From Spongilla lacustris (Eukaryota > Porifera > Demospongiae > Spongillida > Spongillidae), in contig OX442427.1 of the NCBI GenBank assembly GCA_949361645.1, positions 7,185,193-7,249,192 of the forward strand: a stretch of DNA of 64,000 nt. Reading direction: 5' to 3'. Positions 13,501-23,991 of this stretch are shown here, one piece after another. The position numbers and the translations under genes were made by a program. The notes under the pieces were generated by a model, which was not told the origin of the DNA, made no database searches, and worked only from the letters and a program-made list of their open reading frames with translations. Position 1 is the first letter of the stretch. Every line of letters begins with the position of its first letter.

Positions 13501-14559
13501 ATGGATGGCTACAATTGGAATTCTAAGTGAACTAGGCTCTACTCATTTGAAGAGCCCAAATTGTTGGCAGGGATACAGACAAACAGTTCTTTGTCTGAAA
13601 GAGTACTTTTGTGCTGGAGGAGATGGATTGACTGGAGAGGACCTTGAAACTCAGGAATTTAAGGTATGCATAATGTTACTATGGTTATAAAGTTCATGAT
13701 TTTCATTTTCACTTCTTTACTGGTGCTTTTGTTTCACTAATCACTATGAAAGGCTTTCCTTCGTGAGGTTGATCTCAGAAGCCAGTCTACCAACAGCCTT
13801 ACTTTAAAATGTTGCAGTGACTTAGCTTCACAACAGAAGATAGCAACAGACTTACCCACCAATCAGCAACAGCTTGGAGAACTGTCCCTAACTATTGGCT
13901 ATCTTAAGTCTTCTTCAGTTATAGAGGTCAAAGTTATAGCAGCAAGAAATCTTCCTTTTGAAAAGATATGTAAGTATTTACACAATGTGTCAACTTAGAA
14001 AGTTATGACAGCTTTCTGAACTAAACAGGTTTCAAGCCATATGTTGAACTGCAGCTCTTACCACCAATTCTGTTTGAGGATGATGCCAAGAAGCCATATA
14101 GGACAAATATTCATAAACAGCCAACACAAAACCCACAGTTTGGAGAAATGTTTCAAATGTGAGCCATTTTCACTCTCTTATACATATTTAGTAACGTGTG
14201 TCTTCATACACTCATGAATAACACAAATCACATGACATGTACATGTATATACACACAGACCTGCTCATTCTAGTTTGATGCAAATTGAAGGAACTATCTT
14301 AAGCTTGGTTACCTATGATCATGATGCCATTGGAAAGGATAACTTTATTGGCATGTGTGTAGTGCCTTGTAACACAATCCCACAGTTCACAGATGTCTCT
14401 GAACTTCAGATAAGCCCCATGATGCTTAGCCTACCATTGTTTCACATCAGAAGCACAAGTGTTCTTCAAGAGCTTGTCATTAGACACCAACGATCAGATG
14501 AAGTTGCTTCTATACTTTATACCACTTTGCTGAAAAAATTCAAAGCAAATTTAAATTGA
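7527..14559 (+). CDS. Munc13-4/BAIAP3-like C2-MUN-C2 protein, gene B (26 exons, apparently complete)
   Basis: Exons: 7527-7573, 8431-8514, 8719-8799, 9174-9260, 9522-9578, 9655-9715, 9763-9928, 10048-10155, 10220-10367, 10436-10519, 10569-10696, 10772-11026, 11081-11174, 11305-11361, 11419-11534, 11623-11671, 11917-12053, 12099-12222, 12489-12632, 12716-13066, 13122-13193, 13352-13431, 13486-13663, 13753-13969, 14029-14158, 14259-14559. The sum gives about 1118 residues, close to the roughly 1090 of vertebrate UNC13D. Start: ATG at 7527, because MERKISKIWTLGKLG resembles the first exon of copies C and D (SRKITISKKRALGSL). Domains are C2, MUN (MHD1, MHD2), C2. The last C2 keeps a canonical loop 3, YDHDAIGKDNFIG, which gene A has partly lost; loop 1 aspartates are absent. 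The intron after 13193 has a GC donor. The exon 2 to exon 3 phases do not match as drawn, so that junction needs transcript data. Role by family: priming of secretory vesicles. Confidence 0.85.
8833..9081. mobile_element. hAT-like MITE in intron 3 of gene B
   Basis: A 249-bp insert runs from CAGGGGTGGCG to the inverted partner CGCCACCCTTG. GGTCCGGC-type inverted segments (8857-8877 and 9047-9057) extend the pairing. Flanks GAGTCAG and GAGTGGG are an imperfect candidate target duplication. There is no internal coding capacity. The CAGGGG(T/C)GG terminus is common in hAT-superfamily non-autonomous elements. Gene A has no equivalent insert. Confidence 0.5.
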
Positions 14560-14937
14560 GCCACCTTTGATACATTGTCTGTCTTGCTTGAAACATAACA
14601 CTACATTTGTATCTAGAATATTTTTGTTGCATAATGCTGGTCTGGATATGAGATACTAGTACCAATTAAATACATTCATGTGAAGAAAGCTCTGTATGAT
14701 AATTAGGAGTCGTTGGGGAGAGATATCTTGATATAAAAAGTTTAATGATTAATTAAAAAAAAATAGTCTGTATTGTTGTGTTTATAGTACTGGTTGTATA
14801 TGTAACTGATTTCATATAAATTATTTAATTATATGCTTCCCCGTGTGCCTTTTGTCTGAACAAGTACAGCTACATATACATGTATCTTGCAGGCCACCAT
14901 GTAGTGACATGTGGGGATCCTATATCATAATATCTTC
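14560..14937. other. Gene B 3' flank
   Basis: AT-rich non-coding sequence following the gene B stop codon. AATTAAATA and similar A-rich strings could serve for polyadenylation, but nothing is decisive. Homology to the Munc13-like family resumes at about 14938 as a pseudogene. Confidence 0.4.
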
Positions 14938-16552
14938 CCCAGGAAGGGAGAGGAAAATGGCTTACCACCATATGGGATGCCCAGATAATTGCCATTCATG
15001 CTCTGTTTTGTTCTCTCGGTGATCTCCACCAAATCTGCAATGTAAGATGGCTTGACAGCATCTTATGTGCAGCTTTGTTACATTCTCTTCAGCCATCACT
15101 AAGTCAATATTCTACAACTTCCACTTAGGTGACAGTGCAGAAAGAGCACTGCTTTCACAGTTTTTTTGAAGAGCTACAAGAACTTCTAACAACAACATTT
15201 AAGGTCCTTAACAACGACCTGGTGGTCAAAAGTTCCGGCAGTATGGACAGCTAACCCTTGATGTACATGTGTATTTACGTATGTGTGAGTCAGGCATATT
15301 ACATTCCCTTTTCATTAGTATGATGAAGAAGCTTTAAACTGTATGCCGGGAAGCATTTGTCAATAGGCTGCCATATTATCTTTAGTCGATCACTAGTACA
15401 TGCAGTGCCGTTCAAGGTTAATTTTAACTTGAAAATTGCTTTAATTGGTAGACCTTTTGCAAATTAAAATATTAAATTGGCATTTGCCGTATGGCAACAC
15501 AAATACAAATATACACAGCCCACATGCACAGAAATACCAAAGAAAATCACATACGTTTGTACGACGTCCACTCCCCGTTGTACCATTTTTTCTGAGATCG
15601 AAACCATAGATATAACACATAAGGATTGGCAACACCAGGCTCTCAATGGTAATATCGGATGTAACCCCGTAACGGCGGAATAGCAGTAAATGAATAAAAT
15701 TGAGCAGTAAATGAATACAATTGAGCATGGCGTTGTTGACTGAGATTCCAGACCAAGACTTAAAGTTTGTGTTTTAAGCCCTATACGTAGCGTTATTGAC
15801 AAATACAGTGTACCAATCTGTTCTATCCGAGTTTCTGAAGGCATGCGAAGGGACTGGGAAGCAGGGTTATTTGTTACTTTTGTCACAAATTCATTCGAAG
15901 CATGCGTACAAAAAGCTATATATCTCCATAAGGGTATATCATAAGTCTGTGGAACAAACACAAAGGCACAGTTTAATCACTTCATCGTATTTAGGACAAT
16001 TCAGGTTTGGAGCAAGTGTGTAAACTACGTTCAAAACAGGTACAACAGTCAACAGATATGTAACGGGTACGAGTACCCATCAGTATCTTGTGTTAGGTAC
16101 AAAGAGTTCCAGATTAGCTTGGATGAGGGCATGCAGGGACAAAATTAGAACGCAACAAGGGCTCGTGCTTTCATATATGTACGGACACACGACTACCAAG
16201 GGTACAACAAGTTGGGTCGCGCAATAATTGGGCCAATATAGTGATAAATCTTGCTCGTATCGCTTTTCTTTTGTATCTATAAATATCTCTCTGAACAAAT
16301 ATCCTCCTTTTACCTCGCAACAACATTTATCTGTCCAAGGGAAAGCTACTGTGGCGCTGACAGTACTGGCAGGTTTTGTCTCTATAATAATTTCGCGAAA
16401 CGAGCCTGTAACGCGGATGTGACGTCACGCCATACATTTAGATAGGCCGTTTCCAATCCCTATGTGTTATATCTATGTCGAAACGAACCATATCTTATTC
16501 TTTTACGTCAGAACTAGCCATCAGACACCAACGACCAGACGAAGTTGCTATA
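14938..16552 (+). pseudogene. Decayed third tandem Munc13-like copy
   Basis: Fragments align in order with gene B exons. 14938-15045 corresponds to exon 11 (GGAAGGGAGAGGAAAATGGC, then the ctctcggtgatctccacc segment). About 15080-15256 is exon 12, with internal deletions and a stop. About 15319-15400 is exon 13. About 16505-16552 is a scrap of the last exon (IRHQRPDEVA in translation). Frames are broken repeatedly and the MUN exons between are gone. Between 15421 and 16504 the sequence is unrelated and I recognise nothing in it. The copy shows that the tandem array once had at least three head-to-tail members here. Confidence 0.75.
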
Positions 16553-17358
16553 AATGAGCATGCACATTAGGGTGGGGCTCCGACAGCTATTAAATTAAAT
16601 TCATGAATATTTAAAAAGAAGGTACACACTGTTTACAAGCAAGCGATAATGGACGTCAACATCGGTGTGGTAAAGGACCAGGTTAGAAAGATGGGCTAAG
16701 ATTGACTAGTTTAATATCTATGGTTGCATGAGTTGTCTACTTGTATATGGGGGCAGCATGGTCGGCTATGATGTAGTGGATGATATACATGCAGGATTCG
16801 TCTACCACACCCCGATATCGTGAGTCTGCCACTGAACTTTACGTTAATCGATTAAAATGAAGGTCTTTAATCTATGGTTGCATATCCATAGACTATCTAT
16901 GCCCAGACTAATCTATAAGGGGTGCTTAACGTGTCTCGCTTCAATTAGGAATGTGTTGTGCAGGATTCTTGGTATTGACTGTTGTGTTGTTTAGGCCATG
17001 ATATCTTCGGTGATCTTTTGTTGCGCAGGATCGGAATCACGGAGCCACTCAGTCGCATTCTTTTTTGTACGATAGCTGTAGCGGCAAAAGTGGTCGGTGG
17101 TCCTACAAATAGTTGGTTTTGTCAAACGTGGTCCGCCTGGAGTGAAATGAGCTGCCAACTGTGATCCGACCTTGCCAAAAGTATGTGTTGCGACTCTGGT
17201 TTAAAAATTTTATTCACTGCCCCACCCCTCCGGCGCCTTACAGTTATTACCTGGTAACATCGAGTAACATTTGTTATTTCTTAATAAGTGGTGGTGGGAC
17301 GGGAGAGCGCAAAAGTTTTTTTCTTTTCCTTTTTTATTAAGGAGCGATCGCCAATATA
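16553..17358. other. Unassigned spacer with one exon-like start
   Basis: No gene is supported. At 16649-16681 an ATG opens a short reading, MDVNIGVVKDQ, that ends at a plausible donor (CAG then gttaga). It would make a first exon, but I found no partner exon. The rest shows no repeat or coding pattern that I can name. Confidence 0.25.
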
Positions 17359-18305
17359 CAGGGTGTTGCACAATCAAGGAAAGTTGTTTATTAATTAACC
17401 ACAAGCAGTTAATTAACTGATGATTGTTGTTAAAAGTTCTAACAGTAATCACGGGTGTTTCAGAGTGGACATTTACGGATATTTAGATGTCCAATTGCAC
17501 ATTTACGTAAAAATGATTTTGGTAGCTCATTAACGGGCTAACATGTTCAAGGCCTGTTTCCGCTACAATCCAGTTTCACTACGCCTCTCTATTGATAATT
17601 CCAAGCATAGTATTAGTCTAAGCACAAACCCAAATCAACTGCTCACATGTTTACAGCATTTCAACATACGGCGCAACGTTTCTAGTAATCACGTGCCCCT
17701 TAATTCGTTACGAGTGCATCTTTTGGTGGGCTATTTGTGAGGCTCTCGAACTTCCAGGTGAGTTGTGACGATAAAATACAGAATCTAGGGGCATTGTAAA
17801 ACAATTTAAGCTGGGTCATGTCTCGAGACGCGATATCTAGGGCATATAAAATCACGGCTGAAATCTATGAATAATTATCAACAACTTGGTTTTTATATAT
17901 GCTTTGCGATGGAATTCCATAACAGTTAGCTTACAAAACATTGCAGGGTGTGCGGTGGGAGGTTGGTGGTGGCAAATATGTCAAAAAGAAGCATATACAA
18001 CTCCATATTTTACAAAAAGGAGAATAAACTAGCTTTTGGTATCAATGATCATATCGAGATCCACCCATAATCGTTCTGCAAACCGTGTAAGCTAAGGGGA
18101 GGGTGTTAAATGCTTTGAGGCAGAAAAAGCTAATACCATTTAAAAGTTTGGTCATGCCCTGCAAGTGGAAAGCCCATACTATAGACAAGTGTGAAGTGAG
18201 TGAGGAGCAAATTATAATTGCATGATCACATTTAGGTTTGCCAGCATTTTGAGGTGCTGGTGAAAGGTAGTACGAAGAAAAAAAAGTGACAAAACAAACT
18301 GCCAA

Positions 18306-18785
18306 ATGTCAAGTGAATCACTACAGTCATTATTTACACATATTGGGTACATTGCACCAGTTTTGATTTCAACCAGTGTCCAGCCAGCTGCTACACAATC
18401 AGTTTCTGCCATCAACTATCTAAAGTGTCCACTCTGCCTTTGTATTCTGCACAGACCAGTAGAGCTACCGTGCCAAAGTCTTGTCTGTGCAGAATGACAT
18501 TGTCGGCAAACAACATGTTCCTGTTGCCATGACAACTCACCTTTAACTGCTGCCAGCATAAATGCAGCTCCTGATGTCTTCTTGTCCCTCCTAAGTGATG
18601 TATTGCTTCAATGCAACTCATGTAAAACAGAGGAGCGTACCTCTCACATGTTTGCAACACCATCTCCTCCATGTGGTACTGAGGTAAACATACCATCTGT
18701 AATTCAAAATTCAAAGAATGAAAGCCCAGAGCCCAAATGTTTTGCAGATTCCAACTGGGGGTGGGGGGGGGAGGGGGGAGAGTAA
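18306..18785 (+). pseudogene. RING-finger protein relic with in-frame TGA
   Basis: One frame reads across 18306-18785 apart from a single TGA at 18495-18497. It encodes a C3HC4-like series: CPLC, then LPCQSLVCAE, the stop, HC, then TCSCC. The stop falls where a RING cysteine (TGC or TGT codon) is expected, so a point mutation in a cysteine codon is the simplest explanation. Downstream the frame continues with another CNSC pair. The CPLCLCILHRPVELPC arrangement resembles RING segments of RAG1-like and transposon-associated proteins of invertebrates, an assignment from memory of the family. No splice sites or partner exons are clear. The start ATG at 18306 is only the first in frame. Confidence 0.5.
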
Positions 18786-20469
18786 GTAAATTTGTACAGC
18801 AATAATAATTACATGAACTACTCACCATCATTCCAGCCAATAACTCTTGTAAGCATTACAAAAGGTCAAGGCTGAAGTTAAGCATCAAAGCCGGTGAACT
18901 TTGAGTTGTCACCTTCAACAAGTGAGGCACATACTGAATGATGATTGGTGTATACAAAATGTGGCCCAGCAGTATCTTGTTCTCCTCATGGATGCTCAGC
19001 AGGTTGCAGACACATTTGAAGGGGCATTTGGAGCATGCCACTCCATCCATGACCAATTTTTTGTAACTGACAGATGAGAAATGTGGAGAGAGTTAGGATA
19101 TAGCAACATGACGTCATAGCTGTGGATGGGTATTAACTATGTGATTATTTTTTGCTATTGTTTCCATTCTGAACTACTTTAGAACCAATTTCCCCATGGC
19201 CAATGAAAATATCTCACCCAAAATGCACCTATTAGAGGAGCACACAGTTGAGTGGGTGAGAAGATACAACTTATGATTTGGCATGCTGGGTGAACAAGGT
19301 GCTGAATCAATTCACCTGCGATTCAACGCACTGAACACCAACTACAGTTCAATTAGCATTTCAACGCACTGAACACAATCTACAGTACGGTGTATCGTCA
19401 AAGAGCGCTTGATAAGTATTGCTCCTGACTCAATCCGTGCTCAGCCACCACCCCACAAAGAGAGCAAAACGTACGCCGGCCAAAACACGTTGCTATTCAC
19501 GTACATGTAGGCCTACACTCCCTCCATACATGCGCGCAGCACACACTTGACAATGTTTGCACGTTACTTTTTGAAGCATGCAAATCGCGTCTCAGAAAAT
19601 AAATACCATAAAAAGAAAGCTCGATCTATGTACAATACCTTTGTAAAAGTCGTTTCTCAACTGGAAGTGCGCACGTTGGGGACTAACCAGTTTTGAAAAC
19701 CTACCTCCGCGTAAGTAGGCCGCTTTTGAACGACACTTCTCCAGAGCGTAACATTTCTTGATGCTCAAACACACCTTGTTCAGTAGAGCACAGTTTCATC
19801 TTCAACAATACTTCGTCTAAAAGGTCACCACGTGTTCCATTCAGTAACTGTACAGCGAATTCCAACGGGTACAAATCATTACAACCGTTGCTAGGTGAGA
19901 TAATTGCCATTTCAAAATTTCGGGGCGTAGGTCTGAATGTCCACCAATTCAATGGATTGAAACACCCGTGTAATACAGACATGCTGGTAAAATAAAATTA
20001 ATATTACCTATAATGGTTAATTAATGTTGATAAAAGTTCCAAGACCCCACAGCCCTCCGCGACTGGACAAAAGGGTCCATAATTAGACAATACCGTAAAC
20101 CAAAAAAATCCATTGCGGCTATATGCGCCATGGCCTCATTAAAATGGCTTTTTTTGAGAGAGCTGTATCTTGTTCATTTTACCATCGAATACCTGTTCAG
20201 CCCTTTCATTTAACTGGTGTATCATCGTAGTAGAGACTATACCATATGCGCACTCTTCATATCGCAATCCTTAATAACGCGCAGCCAATTTATAAACGGA
20301 TATCGTAAGGGAGAGGGGTAGCTTTAGGCTGAAAACACCAAGCACAGACAAATTCTCAAGACGGTTGGTATGCCGCATCGTCAACTACACACAATTAGGT
20401 GTACAGTAACACCATTCAGATGCAGCCATACTTTTTTTTTCATCACACAATAAACGGTTTTGTTTGGCT
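18786..20469. other. Spacer with weak minus-strand reading frames
   Basis: Two minus-strand open stretches (18856-19056, 66 codons; 19701-19982, 93 codons) have no recognised domain, and I do not call them genes. A short imperfect direct repeat (TTCAACGCACTGAACAC) occurs at about 19322 and 19360. Otherwise I see nothing. Confidence 0.3.
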
Positions 20470-20619
20470 ATGAATAATGCGGCTTCAGTTGCTTTGTTCG
20501 GTCACATAGCCTACCACAGAGACCAGCTCCAGAAACGTTGCAGAGTCTATGGAAGCCTTTTGGTGGCTACAGGGAAGAAAAGGAGGGCATTCTATCAATG
20601 TTCAGAGTTACCATAAGTA
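20470..20619 (+). pseudogene. Short Cys-containing ORF, possible N-terminal piece of a RAG1-like/RING protein
   Basis: ATG at 20470 opens 49 codons to TAA, including RDQLQKRCRVYGSLLVATGK and FYQCSEL. The C-R-V-x-G-x-L-L spacing and the later C-S resemble the N-terminal cysteine-rich part of RING-containing, RAG1-like transposon-derived proteins. This is weak similarity judged by eye. It lies downstream of the RING relic on the same strand, so it would belong to a different copy. It ends without a continuing exon. Confidence 0.25.
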
Positions 20620-20761
20620 TACACCCCCTGATGGCACCCACTGGAAGTGCCATTCGGTGCTTGTGACGTGTATGAGCAGTACTTTGACAGTGTAGTTATA
20701 AGTGTATAAGGAGAATTCTGTTTAAACTGGCATTAGTGTAGTACAGTAAATAGAAGGGAAA

Positions 20762-21556
20762 GTGTAACAACAAGGGAGAATGAGAGGGAGGGAGGAAAGG
20801 GGGAGGAGAGGGGGAGGGAGAGGGGAGGAGAAGGGGAGGGAGAGGGGAGGAGAGAGGGAAGGGGAGGGAGAGGAGAGGAGTGGGGAGGGAGAGGGGAGGA
20901 GGGGGAGGGAAAGGGGAGGAGAGGAGAGAGGGAGAGGGGAGAAGAGGGGGAGGGAGAGGGGAGGAGAGGGGGAGGGAGAGGGGAGAAGAGGGGGAGGGAG
21001 AGGAGAGGGAAGGAGAGGGGGAGGGAGAGGGGGAGGGGGAGGAGAGGGGAGGAGAGGGGGAGGGAGAGGGGGAGGGGGAGGAGAGGGGAGGAGAGGGGGA
21101 GGGAGAGGGGAGGAGAGGGGGAGGGGGAGGGAGAGGGAGAGGGGGAGGAGAGGGGAGGGAGAGGAGAGGGGAGGAGAGGGGTGGAGAGGGAGGGGAGAGG
21201 TGGAGAGGGAGAAAAGGGAGCAGAGGAGGCAAAAGGTAGGAAGGGGGAGGGGGGTGAGGGGAGGGAGAGGGGAGGGGAGGGGAGGGGAGGGAGGAGAGGG
21301 AAGGGAGGGAGGAGAGGGGAGGGAGGAAAGGGAAGGAGGAGAGGGGAGGGAGGAGAGGGAGAGAGGAGAGGGAAGGGAGGAGAGGGGAGGGAGGAGAGGA
21401 AAGGAGGAGAGGGGAGGAGAGGGAGGGGAGGGAGGGGAGGGAGAGGGGAGGAGGGGAGGGAGAGGGGAGGAGGGGAGGGAGGGAGGGGAGGGAGGAGAGG
21501 GGAGGAGGGGAGGAGGGGAGGGGAGGGGAGGGAGAGGGGAGGGAGGAGAGGGGAGT
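20762..21556 (+). repeat. Polypurine (GAGGGG) microsatellite tract, about 0.8 kb
   Basis: The plus strand is almost purely A and G for about 800 bases, built from GAGGGG, GAGGGA and GGAGGA units with very few interruptions (one cluster near 21205-21245). Long open frames on both strands (up to about 330 codons) arise only from the repeat and should not be called genes. Mirror-symmetric polypurine DNA of this kind can form intramolecular triplexes, and its G runs could form quadruplexes. Confidence 0.95.
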
Positions 21557-22407
21557 ATAACAATGGGCAAGGTGGACGGGTGCAGGCTTTGGTCTACTTG
21601 GTTAACAGGGGGTAGAGTCTATCCTGACTATCCATGCCCACACAGAGAACTTTTCAATGTATCCACAACAAGGTCCACACCCTCTCTTATTGTTCAAGAG
21701 CACAGGCTATCCATTGCACCCCGGATTGTGGAAGCAATTCCACGCCAAACAAAGCAAAAAAATCGTGGATAGGCATTCTATCCCTTTTCAAACACGTCCA
21801 TACGCACATGTATCATTAACTAATTATCACGGCTCAAACCACAGTATAGTTCACACGCGTATACCATCGCGAAGAAAAAGTATGGCTACAGTTCCATACT
21901 ACATGTTGTAAGTACCTTCTGTCTACTTTTGTTCTGTGCTTCCATCTGGGGAGCAGAATTTGTCTGCGTGGTCGAAAAAGTACGTTGAAGTCGATGGGTT
22001 CGTCAAAAAATGGCCGCTTGTAGGAAGCAGTGGAGAGAAAACTAGGCCATGTGACATTGGCTACTAATAGAACAAAGGTACTTCATTCCATGTATGGCCT
22101 TTAAATGGCGACAAGTTCAAACATGTTAACACGTAGTGCAAAGTTTGTAAGGTTGTCGGTTGTCAAGGGTGGTTGCTAAGGCATTACGCCACTTTTTCAA
22201 TATTTCTATAGGTATGCCTTTTGTCCACAAAATGTATGGCCGCATAGGGCTGTGCACCCCTAGCCCTATTCATTTCAATTAATGTTAGTAAATGTAGGGT
22301 TGGTAATTAGTTAAAAGTTGCAAACTGTACTTAATTAACTGCTTCCATTTAAAAGTTATTCAAGATTAAAATCTTGATTTTTTTATTTTCGCAATGTACA
22401 TGATTTA
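21557..22407. other. Spacer
   Basis: No gene or recognised repeat apart from short AT-rich runs. Small open frames after the purine tract (to about 21911) have no recognised domain. Confidence 0.3.
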
Positions 22408-22506
22408 GGGGCCATTGCATCTCGATTTAGTGGTTTAAATTTATTCGACCAAGTTGATAGTTTAAAAGTCAAAGAAATGATGGAGCTTTTGAATGCCTCT
22501 AAAAGG
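22408..22506 (+). other. Orphan exon candidate (33 codons, phase 0 to 0)
   Basis: The stretch is flanked by an AG acceptor (gatttag) and a consensus donor (AAAAGG then gtatgt). It stays open in one frame, with readings such as SRFSGLNLFDQV and VKEMMELLNASKR. The composition is protein-like, unlike the surrounding AT-rich DNA. I found no adjoining exon in the same orientation, so it may be a relic or part of a gene with long introns. Function unknown. Confidence 0.3.
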
Positions 22507-22762
22507 GTATGTTAGGTGTTATCGGGAATTATCAATTCGTTTTCGTTAATTTATTTATTTTTTATTTTTATTATATTAATATTTAGTTTGTTTACATCAA
22601 CATATCCATTTAAGCTCACGTTAATAGAGCATTTATCAACAATTTTAAGTTAATTAATTATAACTGCTTGTGGTTAAGTTATAAACAATTTTCCTTGATT
22701 GTGAAACACCCTGTACAAATATGTAACTTAAAATTACCGTCCCCATTCCACTCACGCAAAAT

Positions 22763-23754
22763 CAGGGGCGGATGCAGGATTTTGGTCCTACATGAATAAT
22801 TGACGAGGGGGTGGGGCGCGCGCTTCTAAATTTAGTGGTGTGCATTCCATAGATTGTGCATGTAGGGATTAGAAACGAAGGCAATCAACACCAATAAGTG
22901 AGTGCCACTCCGATAACGTTGCGTTCTGGTTTCACTTTTACGGATATAAATGGCTGTGTTGGTACATCACCGTACATGCATGCGCTTTTCTTTGCTATTT
23001 GAGCCACTTAAAATTTACCATCACATTCCGGCAGATGACCTACATTTGCGCGCGAATTTTTTTTTTTAACATGCAAAATTGCACATTCCAATTTTCCACA
23101 GATTATACATGTAGGGGGATTAGAAACGGAGGCAATCATAACCAATAAATGCGTGCCACTCCGTTACGTTCTGGTTTCCAGGCTATTGTGGTTTTGGGGA
23201 TTTAAATGGCTGTGTTTCATCGCAGATTTGCATTGCCGGTACGTTACATGCGCCGGCTTAGTTTGAACTTTTTAAATTTATTTTATTTTATTTTATTGAT
23301 TGCATACATATAAACACACATGTGCTATGTTAAAATTTACCATCGTTGCATGCAATGGTCAGCCAGCCTTTTTGCTGTCTCTGAAAGCTTGCAGCAAGGT
23401 GCATTAAACCTTGCAATTCATGGGTACTAGCACTTGCGCACCAATCAAAATAACTGCGGTACGAATTACTCTCAGGCCGGCTATTATGACCGTGGGTTAT
23501 AGCATTTTGGAATACATTTACCAAGATTTAAGTATAAATACCAGCCTAATAGCTACTTATCGCGCAGTTTAAAATATAGTACTAACCAACGAATTAGCAA
23601 TAAAATAAGAATAAGCTGTTTAGCAACTGCACGCTGAACTCTCCGTAGAAATTTTTGCTTAATGTGCGCCGATTTATCCAACACTGCATACGCTAATTAG
23701 ATTCATATTCGGGTTCGGGGGGGGGGGGGGGGGGGGGGCCTGGATCCGCCACTG
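22763..23754. mobile_element. hAT-like non-autonomous element
   Basis: The left terminus CAGGGGCGGATGCAGGA (22763) pairs with the right terminus CCTGGATCCGCCACTG (ending 23754), the CAGNGGCGGATCCAGG ends typical of hAT-superfamily elements. The 992-bp interior has no transposase. It carries an imperfect internal duplication: 22840-23010 and 23083-23260 share the ATTAGAAACG(A/G)AGGCAATCA and TGCCACTCCG segments. A run of about 21 G sits just inside the right end (23717-23738). AAAAT occurs at both flanks, but no clean 8-bp duplication is seen. Confidence 0.65.
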
Positions 23755-23991
23755 AAAATGTATATTGGAGTCGGCACTGGTTCCCTTTTGTACACAGATT
23801 GCTAAACTTGCATTTGGCTGTATGAATTGGATCAATTATACGGTACATATAGTGATGAGGGAACAGCAGACCAAACCTCAAATACATATGCATGCAGCTG
23901 CTTCTTCATCTTGTGATCTTATATATTGATAGTACCTTTACACATCACAGTTATGACAAAACACTGAATACTTTGCTGCCTGCTTCCACAG
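23755..23991. promoter_or_regulatory. Upstream region/intron before the plus-strand ankyrin exon
   Basis: This is non-coding and ends in a pyrimidine-rich acceptor (tgcttccacag) at 23991. The acceptor shows that at least one 5' exon precedes the ankyrin exon, unless the ATG at 24043 is used. I could not identify that exon. Confidence 0.35.

Larger units (their letters stand above)
17359..22713. mobile_element. Segment bounded by inverted mariner-like termini
   Basis: The left end CAGGGTGTTGCACAATCAAG (17359) and the right end, whose complement reads CAGGGTGTTTCACAATCAAG (ending 22713), are inverted partners. Similarity continues for roughly 75 bases inward, including a shared AACCACAAGCAGTTA. 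Each end abuts a TA (17357-17358 and 22714-22715), as expected for Tc1/mariner-type insertion. The 5.36-kb interior has no recognisable DDE/D transposase. It contains the RING pseudogene, the polypurine tract and an orphan exon. It could be one large element or two separate small elements that happen to sit in opposite orientation. Confidence 0.4.

Noticed and set aside
15464..15961. 165-codon minus-strand ORF
   Set aside because: No domain, no splice support and no counterpart; it lies within pseudogene debris.
18495..18497. TGA as a selenocysteine codon in the RING relic
   Set aside because: It falls at a zinc-ligand cysteine, no SECIS-like hairpin was noticed, and the surroundings look like transposon debris; a nonsense mutation is simpler.
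20696..21772. Very long open frames on both strands (178-330 codons)
   Set aside because: They are translations of the polypurine/polypyrimidine microsatellite (Gly/Arg/Glu or Pro/Ser/Leu only) with no splice or start context.
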